From Serratia sp. M24T3 (lineage in GTDB: Bacteria > Pseudomonadota > Gammaproteobacteria > Enterobacterales > Enterobacteriaceae): a DNA stretch of 64,000 nucleotides. Below the pieces are notes generated by a model, which made no database searches, had not been told where the DNA came from, and saw nothing but the letters and a program-made list of their open reading frames with translations. The stretch is from the NCBI RefSeq assembly GCF_000257645.1, contig NZ_AJHJ01000019.1, forward strand, positions 1 through 64,000, written 5' to 3'. Positions 45,795 through 52,970 of this stretch are shown piece by piece. How positions within the stretch are numbered: position 1 is the first letter of the stretch; each line of letters opens with the position of its first letter. The translations under genes were made by a program, and so were the position numbers.

Positions 45795-46136
45795 ATGAAA
45801 TTATCAGCTATTCCGTTTTGTACTACCGATTGGAGCACGATTGAGCCGACTCGACACGCGGGTGAAAATGGCGAAGCCCTGTGGCGTACTCAGCATTTTG
45901 GCGACGAAACCCAACCTATTCGGGTGCGTATTGTCGAATATTCGGCGGGCTATCTGGCCGATCACTGGTGTGAGAAAGGGCATGTCCTGTTCTGCCTCGA
46001 AGGTGAATTGCATACCGTGCTCGACGATGGCCGCAAATTTGTTTTAACGCCGGGCACGAGCTATCAGGTCGCGGATCACGCCGAAGCGCATCAATCATCA
46101 ACCCCAATCGGCGCAAAATTGTTCATCGTTGATTAA
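45795..46136 (+). CDS. DHCW-motif cupin-fold protein
   Basis: 113 residues from the ATG at 45795; the longer frame from 45738 adds 19 residues without family match. A single small cupin barrel: ADHWCEKGHVLFCLEGEL carries the His/Cys/Glu/His pattern that names the family, followed by VLTPGTSYQVADHAEAH. Probably metal-binding; function unknown. Ends 24 bases before ddlA on the same strand, so the two may share a transcript. Confidence 0.78.
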   Translation: MKLSAIPFCTTDWSTIEPTRHAGENGEALWRTQHFGDETQPIRVRIVEYSAGYLADHWCEKGHVLFCLEGELHTVLDDGRKFVLTPGTSYQVADHAEAHQSSTPIGAKLFIVD

Positions 46137-46159
46137 AAGCAGTCTGTGAGGAGTAGAAA

Positions 46160-47257
46160 TTGAGTAAATTACGCGTGGGTATCATTTTTGGCGGCAAATC
46201 ATCAGAACATGAGGTGTCATTGCAATCCGCCCGCAATATCGTTGATGCCTTAGATCAGCAACGTTTCGACGTCACTCTGCTGGGAATCGATAAACAGGGT
46301 GAATGGCATATTAACGATGCCAGTAATTATCTGCTCAACGCTGAAGATCCTGCGCTGATTGCCCTGAATCGCTCAAACCAGCAGGTAGCGCTGGTGCCCG
46401 GTCTGGAAAAAAATCAGCTGATTGATACTCAGGATGCGCATGCCATGTCGCAGCTTGATGTCATTTTCCCGATTGTTCACGGCACGCTGGGTGAAGACGG
46501 TTCATTGCAGGGACTGCTGAGGATGGCCAATATCCCTTATGTCGGTTCCGGGGTACTTGGCTCGGCGGTGTGTATGGATAAGGACGTGACGAAACGGCTG
46601 CTGCGTGATGCCGGACTTAACGTTGCGCCTTTTGTTACCCTCACTCGCCGCACGCGGGCGCAAACCAGTTTTGACTATGTGGTGGAACAACTCGGGCTGC
46701 CGCTGTTTATAAAACCGGCTAATCAGGGGTCGTCAGTAGGCGTTAGTAAGGTCAAGAGCCGTGATTCTTACGAACAGGCCTTAGACAGCGCGTTTAGTTA
46801 TGATCACAAAGTATTGGTCGAATCGGCGATTAAAGGTCGAGAGATCGAATGTGCGGTATTAGGTAATGATTTTCCTAAGGCCAGTACCTGCGGTGAGGTG
46901 ATCCTGCACGATGAATTTTATTCCTACGACACTAAGTATATAAATGAGCAAGGCGCGTCAGTTGCTATTCCTGCCAATATTGCTGCTGAAATTAACGACA
47001 AAATTCGCGCTATCGCCATTCAGGCTTATCAGGCACTGGAATGTCGCGGTATGGCGCGGGTAGACATTTTCCTCACCGAAGAGGGAGAGGTGGTAATAAA
47101 TGAAATCAACACATTGCCTGGCTTTACCAATATCAGCATGTATCCCAAGCTTTGGGCAGCCAGCGGTCTGGATTATACCGCGCTGATTACTGAATTAATT
47201 GAGCTGGCGATTGAACAGCATCAGTTAGACAGTGGCTTAAAAAGCTCGTCTAGCTAA
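46160..47257 (+). CDS. ddlA: DdlA, D-alanine--D-alanine ligase A
   Basis: 365 residues (E. coli DdlA 364). ATP-grasp ligase that joins two D-alanines for peptidoglycan. Landmarks: [54 protein letters not shown] and [21 protein letters not shown] start at 46160 with GAGGAG 6-7 bases upstream. Followed by a terminator-like hairpin that works better for the opposite strand. Confidence 0.96.
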   Translation: MSKLRVGIIFGGKSSEHEVSLQSARNIVDALDQQRFDVTLLGIDKQGEWHINDASNYLLNAEDPALIALNRSNQQVALVPGLEKNQLIDTQDAHAMSQLDVIFPIVHGTLGEDGSLQGLLRMANIPYVGSGVLGSAVCMDKDVTKRLLRDAGLNVAPFVTLTRRTRAQTSFDYVVEQLGLPLFIKPANQGSSVGVSKVKSRDSYEQALDSAFSYDHKVLVESAIKGREIECAVLGNDFPKASTCGEVILHDEFYSYDTKYINEQGASVAIPANIAAEINDKIRAIAIQAYQALECRGMARVDIFLTEEGEVVINEINTLPGFTNISMYPKLWAASGLDYTALITELIELAIEQHQLDSGLKSSSS

Positions 47258-47312
47258 GGTATTTAAACCTCTTGACCGGCATGAATTAAAGCTGGGATTG
47301 TAAATTGCAGAC

Positions 47313-47338
47313 ACGAAAAAGGCGGCAAACGCCGCCTC
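47313..47338 (-). terminator. Terminator of the first BhsA-like gene (and ddlA end)
   Basis: GGCGGC-N4-GCCGCC, followed by five T on the minus strand. The plus-strand side has no T-run but may still end ddlA. Confidence 0.82.
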
Positions 47339-47375
47339 TTCAGCTTTATTACTTGTGGTACTAAAACTGTATAAC

Positions 47376-47636
47376 TTATTTATAAATTTCTGCGGTACCA
47401 AACAGGTGATTATCACCACCGGCAGCTACGATGCGGTAAGAACTTGCACCTTCCTGAGCGGCTTTGGCAGCCAATTTACCCTGCAGAGAACTTAAATCAT
47501 TACCGTTAGTTGTAGCACTTACTGTACCGATACTTTGTGCGTTAACGGGAGCAGAGGTTACTTCAGTAGCAGCAAAAGTTGCGAATGAAGCGGTAGTCAG
47601 TGCGATCACTGCAAAAGCTTTTGTCAGGTTTTTCAT
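47376..47636 (-). CDS. BhsA/YhcN-like DUF1471 periplasmic protein, array member 1
   Basis: 86 residues: signal peptide MKNLTKAFAVIALTTASFATFA, then TEVTSAPVNAQSIGTVSA, LSSLQGKLAAKAAQEGASSYRI and the family end HLFGTAEIYK. DUF1471 proteins such as E. coli BhsA are small envelope proteins made under stress that affect biofilm and outer-membrane permeability. The promoter is of the second class (with member 4), lacking a clear copy of the TTAWCGNNCGWTAA palindrome. Single gene with its own terminator. Confidence 0.9.
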   Translation of the reverse strand: MKNLTKAFAVIALTTASFATFAATEVTSAPVNAQSIGTVSATTNGNDLSSLQGKLAAKAAQEGASSYRIVAAGGDNHLFGTAEIYK

Positions 47637-47785
47637 AATATTTGTCCTATATGTCGTTGTTGTCTAATTTCAGTGACGGTATTTTTTACCGCTCGCTTGA
47701 GAAATTAGAACCTTAATACTGTCCGATTTATCAGGTCTCGCACTAACGTGTAATGACCTTGATAGTTACCCTTACTTCCTACAAC

Positions 47786-47820
47786 TCACTTCAGTCACTT
47801 CAGTCACTTCAGTCACTTCA
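47786..47820. repeat. Tandem 9-base microsatellite between array members 1 and 2
   Basis: TCACTTCAG is repeated 3.9 times without mismatch. It lies upstream of member 1 and just past the stop of member 2. Copy number could vary by slippage. Confidence 0.85.
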
Positions 47821-47853
47821 AATCATTCAAATGTATTGGCGATAACGTCAACC

Positions 47854-48114
47854 TTATTTGTAGATTTCAGCGGTACCGTACATGTGATTTTCACCACCGG
47901 CAGAGATGATGCGGTAAGAACTTGCACCTTCCTGAGCGGCTTTGGCAGCCAATTTACCCTGCAATGCACTCAGGTTGCTGTCGTTAGTTGAAGCACTAAC
48001 AGTACCTAAAGTTTGCGAATCATTTGGCGCCATATTCACTTCGGTAGCGGCGAAAGTCGCGAATGAAGCGGTAGTGAGTGCGATAACAGCAAATGCTTTA
48101 GTCAGGTTTTTCAT
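47854..48114 (-). CDS. BhsA/YhcN-like DUF1471 periplasmic protein, array member 2
   Basis: 86 residues with the same signal peptide as member 1 and a mature part TEVNMAPNDSQTLGTVSAS, LSALQGKLAAKAAQEGASSYRI, ending HMYGTAEIYK. Variation between members is concentrated in mature residues 4-25. Its promoter (48171-48257) is of the shared operator class. Confidence 0.9.
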   Translation of the reverse strand: MKNLTKAFAVIALTTASFATFAATEVNMAPNDSQTLGTVSASTNDSNLSALQGKLAAKAAQEGASSYRIISAGGENHMYGTAEIYK

Positions 48115-48170
48115 GGTCTTATTTCCTATTCTTGTTTATTTCAGTCTTAATATTCAGGAGGACGATATTT

Positions 48171-48257
48171 GTTATCGTTCGTTAACTAAATACTAAGCCT
48201 TGAGACTGTTTGATGCAAGATGTTTATTTAATAATCGTTAACTAATTGTGCTGATCG
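48171..48257 (-). promoter_or_regulatory. Shared-class promoter/operator of array member 2
   Basis: On the minus strand, in order: half-site TTAGTTAACGATTAT with flanking CAGCACAA; -35 TTGCAT; 17 bases; -10 TAGTAT; then the palindrome GTTAACGAACGATAAC (48171-48186) directly after the -10, where it would cover the transcription start. Confidence 0.78.
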
Positions 48258-48272
48258 ATTTATTGCTAACGC

Positions 48273-48533
48273 TTATTTGTAGATTTCTGCAGTACCGTAA
48301 AGATGGTTTTCACCACCGGCAGAGATGATGCGGTATGAACTTGCACCTTCCTGCGAGGCTTTGGCAGCCAGTTTGCCTTGCAGCGAGCTGAGGTCACCGC
48401 CGTTCACAGAGGCGCTAACAACACCGACACTCTGTGAACCCGCTGGCGCCATGTTGACTTCAGTAGCAGCGAAAGTAGCGAATGAAGCGGTAGTCAGGGC
48501 GATAACGGCAAATGCTTTAGTCAGGTTTTTCAT
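48273..48533 (-). CDS. BhsA/YhcN-like DUF1471 periplasmic protein, array member 3
   Basis: 86 residues, same signal peptide; mature TEVNMAPAGSQSVGVVSAS, LSSLQGKLAAKASQEGASSYRI, ending HLYGTAEIYK. GAGGAAG precedes the ATG. The leader near the start is almost identical to that of member 6, showing a duplication that included the promoter. Confidence 0.9.
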   Translation of the reverse strand: MKNLTKAFAVIALTTASFATFAATEVNMAPAGSQSVGVVSASVNGGDLSSLQGKLAAKASQEGASSYRIISAGGENHLYGTAEIYK

Positions 48534-48612
48534 GATTGCTTCCTCATTAATTTGTTTTCCGAAATCATCACTTATCGACTTCGGTGATTAATTCTTGTTC
48601 GTCGTTATTAAT

Positions 48613-48697
48613 TAACGTTCGATAAGTTAATGATAGAGGCAGATCAGTTTCTGTGCAATCTGTTTTTATATTAATCGTTAACTAATTGTGCTGATCG
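48613..48697 (-). promoter_or_regulatory. Shared-class promoter/operator of array member 3
   Basis: Minus strand: half-site TTAGTTAACGATTAA, -35 TTGCAC, 17 bases, -10 TATCAT, then palindrome TTATCGAACGTTAA (48613-48626). Confidence 0.78.
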
Positions 48698-48733
48698 TTA
48701 AAACGAGGATCTGAAAGGGGGCATTTTAGAAAT

Positions 48734-48758
48734 GAAAAAGGCGACCAAAGTCGCCTCT
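48734..48758 (-). terminator. Terminator of array member 4
   Basis: AGGCGAC-N4-GTCGCCT followed by a T-run on the minus strand, between the stop of member 4 and the promoter of member 3. It shows that the array is a series of separate transcription units. Confidence 0.8.
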
Positions 48759-48827
48759 TCTTCACACTACTTATATCGATGACACAACACATATTATCTA
48801 TATAACAACATAAATTTGTTCAGAGAA

Positions 48828-49088
48828 TTATTTATAGATTTCTGCGGTACCGTAAACATGGTCTTCACCACCGGTAGAGATGATGCGATATGAACTTGCA
48901 CCTTCCTGTTCGGCTTTAGCCGCCAATTTATCCTGCATGGTACCTAAGTCACCGTTATTTGCCGATGCGCTTACCATACCCACGCTGTGTTGGCCTGCGG
49001 GAGCTGCATCAACTTCTGTAGCTGCAAAAGTGGCAAATGAAGCGGTAGTCAGTGCGATCACTGCAAAAGCTTTAGTCAGGTTTTTCAT
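48828..49088 (-). CDS. BhsA/YhcN-like DUF1471 periplasmic protein, array member 4
   Basis: 86 residues, same signal peptide; mature TEVDAAPAGQHSVGMVSAS, LGTMQDKLAAKAEQEGASSYRI, ending HVYGTAEIYK. The upstream region resembles that of member 1 (shared CGGACAGTA; here CGGACA-N17-CATAAT fits a promoter) and carries only a degenerate operator, so regulation probably differs from members 2, 3, 5, 6 and 7. Confidence 0.9.
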   Translation of the reverse strand: MKNLTKAFAVIALTTASFATFAATEVDAAPAGQHSVGMVSASANNGDLGTMQDKLAAKAEQEGASSYRIISTGGEDHVYGTAEIYK

Positions 49089-49282
49089 GATTTAGTCCTA
49101 TTAGTCGTTGTTGCTTAATTTTCAGTGACGACATGAGTGCCGTTCGCATTATGAAATTAAGCGAATTTACTGTCCGATGCCTATCGTCGGGGCTTTTGCC
49201 TCTACGAAAGGTCTTAACCCTTACTACTTAACTTATGTCACTAATTTCTACGCCAGATGTGTCTTAAACTGTAGCGCCAAGC

Positions 49283-49543
49283 TTATTTATAGATTTCTGC
49301 AGTACCGTACATGTGGTTTTCACCGCCGGCAGAAATAATACGATAAGAACTTGCACCTTCTTTAGCCGCTTTTGCAGCCAGTTTGTCTTGCAAAGTACCC
49401 AGGTCACTATTGTTGGTTGAAGCACTCACCATACCTGCGCTTTGTTGACCTACTGGTGCAGAATTAACTTCTGTGGCAGCAAAGGTAGCGAATGAAGCAG
49501 TAGTCAGTGCGATAACGGCAAAAGCTTTAGTCAGGTTTTTCAT
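49283..49543 (-). CDS. BhsA/YhcN-like DUF1471 periplasmic protein, array member 5
   Basis: 86 residues, same signal peptide; mature TEVNSAPVGQQSAGMVSAS, LGTLQDKLAAKAAKEGASSYRI, ending HMYGTAEIYK. The leader is a near copy of that of member 2 (GACGATATTTGTTATCGTTC). Confidence 0.9.
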   Translation of the reverse strand: MKNLTKAFAVIALTTASFATFAATEVNSAPVGQQSAGMVSASTNNSDLGTLQDKLAAKAAKEGASSYRIISAGGENHMYGTAEIYK

Positions 49544-49597
49544 GATTTTTACTCCTACTCTTTTAAGTTCACTGTAATTTTCAAGGGGACGATATTT

Positions 49598-49680
49598 GTT
49601 ATCGTTCGTTAACTAAATAGTAGTCCCTGATTCCGTATGCTGCAAGTTGTTTATTTAATAATCGTTAACTAATTGTGCTG
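49598..49680 (-). promoter_or_regulatory. Shared-class promoter/operator of array member 5
   Basis: Minus strand: CAGCACAATTAGTTAACGAT half-site, -35 TTGCAG (49640-49645), 17 bases, -10 TACTAT (49617-49622), then palindrome GTTAACGAACGATAAC (49598-49613). Confidence 0.8.
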
Positions 49681-49689
49681 GCTGAGCTG

Positions 49690-49950
49690 TTATTTATAAA
49701 TTTCTGCGGTGCCATAAAGATGATTTTCACCACCGGCAGAAATGATGCGATAAGAACTTGCACCTTCTTTAGCCGCTTTTGCAGCCAGTTTGCCTTGCAG
49801 CGTAGTCAGGTCATCGCCGTTTGTGGATGCGCTTACTACACCAACGCTTTGTGCGCCTGCCGGAGCAGAGTTCACTTCAGTTGCTGCGAAAGTAGCAAAT
49901 GACGCGGTGGTCAAGGCGATAACAGCAAATGCTTTAGTCAGGTTTTTCAT
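49690..49950 (-). CDS. BhsA/YhcN-like DUF1471 periplasmic protein, array member 6
   Basis: 86 residues from the ATG at 49950; the open frame to 49995 adds 15 codons that lie in the leader. Same signal peptide; mature TEVNSAPAGAQSVGVVSAS, LTTLQGKLAAKAAKEGASSYRI, ending HLYGTAEIYK. GAGGAAG precedes the start, as in member 3. Confidence 0.9.
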   Translation of the reverse strand: MKNLTKAFAVIALTTASFATFAATEVNSAPAGAQSVGVVSASTNGDDLTTLQGKLAAKAAKEGASSYRIISAGGENHLYGTAEIYK

Positions 49951-50041
49951 GATTGCTTCCTCATTATCTTGTTTGCCGAATTTGATGCTTATCAAACCCG
50001 GATAAATTTTCTTGTTCGTCGTTAACCTGAAATGTTTATTA

Positions 50042-50128
50042 GTTAACGTTCGATAAGTAAATGATAGGAGCTGTTCGCAATCTGTGCAATATGTTTTTAT
50101 ATTAATCGTTAACTAATTGTGCGGATCG
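50042..50128 (-). promoter_or_regulatory. Shared-class promoter/operator of array member 6
   Basis: Minus strand: half-site TTAGTTAACGATTAA, -35 TTGCAC, 17 bases, -10 TATCAT, then palindrome CTTATCGAACGTTAAC (50042-50057). Confidence 0.78.
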
Positions 50129-50161
50129 CTGATTGAGCAGGGAAAGTGAGTAGATCAAAAC

Positions 50162-50419
50162 TTATTTATACAGCTCGGCGGTACCATGAAGCTGGTTGGC
50201 TCCTGTGGCAGAAATAATACGAAAAGACGTGGCTCCGGCTTCCTCTGCTTTGGCATTGAGATTACGTTCAAGGTTTGAAAGGTCATTGCTCGCGGTTGCG
50301 GACACTTCGCCGATTTTCTGCGCGTGAGTCGGTGCTTGAATAACTTCAGTTGCAGCCAGGCTAGAAAATGATGAGGTAGCCAGCGCTAATGCGGTAAAAA
50401 TCATGCTTAAGATTTTCAT
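50162..50419 (-). CDS. BhsA-like DUF1471 periplasmic protein, array member 7
   Basis: 85 residues from the ATG at 50419. The signal peptide (MKILSMIFTALALATSSFSSLA) differs from members 1-6. The mature part TEVIQAPTHAQKIGEVSATA, LSNLERNLNAKAEEAGATSFRI, ending ANQLHGTAELYK is closer to E. coli BhsA than the other members. It may be the ancestral copy from which the others were amplified. Confidence 0.9.
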   Translation of the reverse strand: MKILSMIFTALALATSSFSSLAATEVIQAPTHAQKIGEVSATASNDLSNLERNLNAKAEEAGATSFRIISATGANQLHGTAELYK

Positions 50420-50474
50420 GTTCGGTATTCCTGATAATGGATAAATGCGAATTAAATGGTGATTCACAAATAAA

Positions 50475-50556
50475 TTAACACTCGATAATTAAATGTTATT
50501 CATATCCGATCGCTATAGCAATTTATTTTTATATCGATTGTTAACTAAATGTGCTG
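50475..50556 (-). promoter_or_regulatory. Shared-class promoter/operator of array member 7
   Basis: Minus strand: CAGCACATTTAGTTAACAAT half-site, -35 TTGCTA, 17 bases, -10 TAACAT, then TTATCGAGTGTTAA (50475-50488), which departs from the palindrome by one base. Confidence 0.72.
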
Positions 50557-50841
50557 TAGCACGCTAACTCCCAGAAGTAGTGGGAGATTTCCGCAGGTTA
50601 GCCACCAGAAGATGTTCACCAATAATGCTGGGTGATCTGTAATTTCAAGTGATTCTAAAGATTGCACTCTGAATGAGTGAAGAAGAGTAAAATCTGACAG
50701 GCATGTTTGTAAGATATTAAATCACATTGCTTTTTTCATTAATCTGCAATGGTTATCCAATATAGTCATTCGGAAATGTTTCAATAAAAGTTTATTTTAA
50801 TACCTACTAATAAATTCTTGAGCTATGGGGGGGAGGGTGTT
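50557..50841. other. Gene-free spacer between array member 7 and the diverged relative
   Basis: About 285 AT-rich bases. A short inverted repeat of CTCCCAGAAGTAGTGGGAG lies at 50569-50587. No gene is supported. Confidence 0.4.
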
Positions 50842-50881
50842 AAAAAAGAAGGCAGCCCAAATGCACTGCCTTTGCTTTTTT
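50842..50881. terminator. Bidirectional terminator after the diverged array relative
   Basis: AAGGCAG pairs with CTGCCTT across a 10-base loop, with T-rich runs on both strands. On the minus strand it lies 72 bases past the stop at 50953. Confidence 0.8.
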
Positions 50882-50952
50882 AAAGCCTGTTCATCTTCAG
50901 AAAGGCTTACCGCCAGCTAGCGGTGGCTTTGACGGGATGCATTTACCAAGGA

Positions 50953-51213
50953 TTAATAGTAAATGGCTGATGGCGCGTTACGAGCCGCATTGGGGGCTGG
51001 TGGAATGGTCGGTGAACTCGTAATACCAGGTTGTAGCGGTTTACGATTCAAGGTGCCCTGTGGCGGTTGGACAACATTGCTGTCGCCAGTCACATTGACC
51101 ATTGCGATTTCCTGAGTCTGCGCAGGCATCATGTAAGTCTGCTGTGCGGCAACATTAGCAACCGGCACAGCGGTCAATGCCAGTACTGCAAGAACTAATT
51201 TGATGTTTCTCAT
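50953..51213 (-). CDS. Small exported protein, diverged relative of the DUF1471 array
   Basis: 86 residues with a signal peptide (MRNIKLVLAVLALTAVPVANVAA). The next part, YMMPAQTQEIAMVNVTG then VVQPPQGTLNRKPLQPG, follows the spacing of the array proteins (NMAPAGSQSVGVVSA, LSSLQGKLAAKASQEG), but the C-terminus is Pro/Ala/Asn-rich and lacks the GTAEIYK end. Same length as members 1-6. I infer descent from the array; the alternative is an unrelated small secreted protein. It has the shared promoter class and is divergent from the TetR gene. Confidence 0.65.
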   Translation of the reverse strand: MRNIKLVLAVLALTAVPVANVAAQQTYMMPAQTQEIAMVNVTGDSNVVQPPQGTLNRKPLQPGITSSPTIPPAPNAARNAPSAIYY

Positions 51214-51273
51214 GATGTTATGTCCTGGGTGACTATTTTATAGCTGGGTCGATATCCGTAGGGAGTGATTTAT

Positions 51274-51348
51274 TTATCGCTCGATAATTAAATATTAATC
51301 TCTACTGGACTTCTTCGCAACTATTTTTAATAATGATCGTTAAGATAT
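51274..51348. promoter_or_regulatory. Operator region between the diverged array relative and tetR
   Basis: Perfect palindrome TTATCGCTCGATAA (51274-51287). For the minus-strand gene, TTGCGA-N17-TAATAT precedes it in the same order as at the array promoters. The distal half-site (GATCGTTAAGAT, 51335-51346) lies about 43-54 bases before the tetR start, where it could also act on tetR. This layout predicts autoregulation. Confidence 0.75.
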
Positions 51349-51388
51349 TTTGACAACCATAATCACAATGGTGATGAAAGGAGGGTGT

Positions 51389-52048
51389 ATGAGCACTGAA
51401 CAGACGGCACTAGTCCGTAAAAGTCGTGGTCGCCCAAAACAGTTCGATCGTGGAACTGCTCTGAGTAAAGCGCTAAATCTGTTCTGGCGTCACGGCTATG
51501 AAGCAACATCGTTAGCAGACTTGGTTGAAGCAACTGGCGCCAAAGCCCCTACCTTGTATGCTGAATTTGGCAACAAAGAGGGTTTGTTTCGTGCGGCTGT
51601 AGAGCATTATCTGGCAACCTTTTATGAAAAAAGTTTGTGTTTGCTGAGTCGGTCAGACCTGTCTGTCGAACAGACTATCGAGCAGTATCTGCGTACCACG
51701 GCAGAGATGTTCACTGACTGCGACACCCCGAACGGCTGCTTTATTATTAGCGCTGCCTCAGGAATGTCTGCCGCATCGCAGGAAATATCCGAGATGTTGC
51801 GTTCGCGCCACTTGTCTCAGGAACGCACGCTGTTTGAATTTTTCGAGAAGAAAAAACTCACGGGTGAATTCCCTGGCGATACTGACAGTTCGCTGCTGGC
51901 AAAATATGTTGCCACCACCGTTCAGGGAATGTCTGTGCAGGCTCGTGATGGGGCCAGCAATGAACAGCTGGATGCCGTTATTGATATGTTGATGTATGTA
52001 TGGCCACAGCTACGTACTGTTCCAATGGCTAAGACCGTTGCACACTAA
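51389..52048 (+). CDS. TetR/AcrR-family regulator, candidate repressor of the DUF1471 array
   Basis: 219 residues from the ATG at 51389, which has AAAGGAGG 5 bases upstream; the frame from 51350 is longer by 13 codons without support. N-terminal GRPKQFDRGTALSKALNLFWRHGYEATSLADLV and PTLYAEFGNKEGLFRAAVEHY form the TetR DNA-binding domain. The ligand domain contains two Cys (CDTPNGC) near residue 110. E. coli bhsA is next to and repressed by a TetR-family protein (ComR), which supports a similar role here. Operator copies before six minus-strand genes and before tetR are the main evidence. Confidence 0.85.
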   Translation: MSTEQTALVRKSRGRPKQFDRGTALSKALNLFWRHGYEATSLADLVEATGAKAPTLYAEFGNKEGLFRAAVEHYLATFYEKSLCLLSRSDLSVEQTIEQYLRTTAEMFTDCDTPNGCFIISAASGMSAASQEISEMLRSRHLSQERTLFEFFEKKKLTGEFPGDTDSSLLAKYVATTVQGMSVQARDGASNEQLDAVIDMLMYVWPQLRTVPMAKTVAH

Positions 52049-52071
52049 AAACTCTTTGAGAATCAGGTGCC

Positions 52072-52953
52072 ATGGCATTAGCCGACGTGGTTAGAAATAA
52101 GATTGAGCGCCAGGTGTTAAGCATTTCTGGCCTGGCGCTGGGAGGAATAGACTTTGAACAGCCTCTTGGTGATGTCGGGCTTTTTGGCCCTGACAGCGTA
52201 GTGTGGCGCGTTCATGGCGATTTCTCGAGCATGCTGTGTGGTGGCGTCAGTGCCTTGCTGCTACAAATGCTCCATCCTCTTGCTCTGGCGGGCGTGTGGG
52301 ACCATTCGAACTTTCGCCAGGACATGCTTGGACGTTTACGACGTACCAGCCAATTCGTTTCAGGAACCACCTTTGCCTCGTTGGCCGATGCCGAAAAGCT
52401 TATCGAGCGCGTAAAATCCATTCATTTAAACGTCACTGGCCAGGATGCCCGCGGGCAGCCTTATGCAGCCAGCGATCCAGAATTGCTGGTCTGGGTACAC
52501 GTCGCTGAATCCTATAGTTTTCTCCAATCCTATCTTCGCTATCGCAACCCCAGTTTAAGTCTGGCCGAACAGGATCAATACTACCTTGAAGTTGCTCGCG
52601 TTGTTGAAGGTTTGGGCGGCGAAAACGTGCCCACCAACGTACAGCAGATCAACGCCTATTTAGAAAATATTCGCCCTTTATTACGCTGCGACGAAAGAAC
52701 TCTAGAAGTGGTGAGACTGCTGAAAAATGCCCCGGCACCCAGTAAAATTGCGGTGCCGGTCGGCAAACTGATGGTCTGGGCAGGCATCGAACTCTTACCG
52801 CAGTGGGCGCAAGATCAGTTGGGGATTAAAATCTCGCCATTGACCCGTAAGGGGATTGAGTTTTCCATGCATCGGGTGGCTAAAGTACTGCGCTGGGCAG
52901 TGCGCAATGGTTCCTGGAGCAGGGCGATGCGGCGCGTAGGACGATTGCCCTAG
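52072..52953 (+). CDS. DUF2236 / MpaB-family oxygenase-like protein
   Basis: 293 residues. LFGPDSVVWRVHGDFSSMLCG and LLQMLHPLALAGVWDHSNF are the N-terminal signatures of DUF2236, the haem-type oxygenase fold shared with latex-clearing protein and MpaB; the His residues in LHPLALAG and WDHS and WVHVAES are candidate haem or substrate contacts. No signal peptide. It starts 23 bases after tetR and is probably cotranscribed with it. The substrate is unknown; TetR-DUF2236 pairs are common in Proteobacteria. Confidence 0.8.
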   Translation: MALADVVRNKIERQVLSISGLALGGIDFEQPLGDVGLFGPDSVVWRVHGDFSSMLCGGVSALLLQMLHPLALAGVWDHSNFRQDMLGRLRRTSQFVSGTTFASLADAEKLIERVKSIHLNVTGQDARGQPYAASDPELLVWVHVAESYSFLQSYLRYRNPSLSLAEQDQYYLEVARVVEGLGGENVPTNVQQINAYLENIRPLLRCDERTLEVVRLLKNAPAPSKIAVPVGKLMVWAGIELLPQWAQDQLGIKISPLTRKGIEFSMHRVAKVLRWAVRNGSWSRAMRRVGRLP

Positions 52954-52970
52954 CGCCGCAGGTGTCCGCT

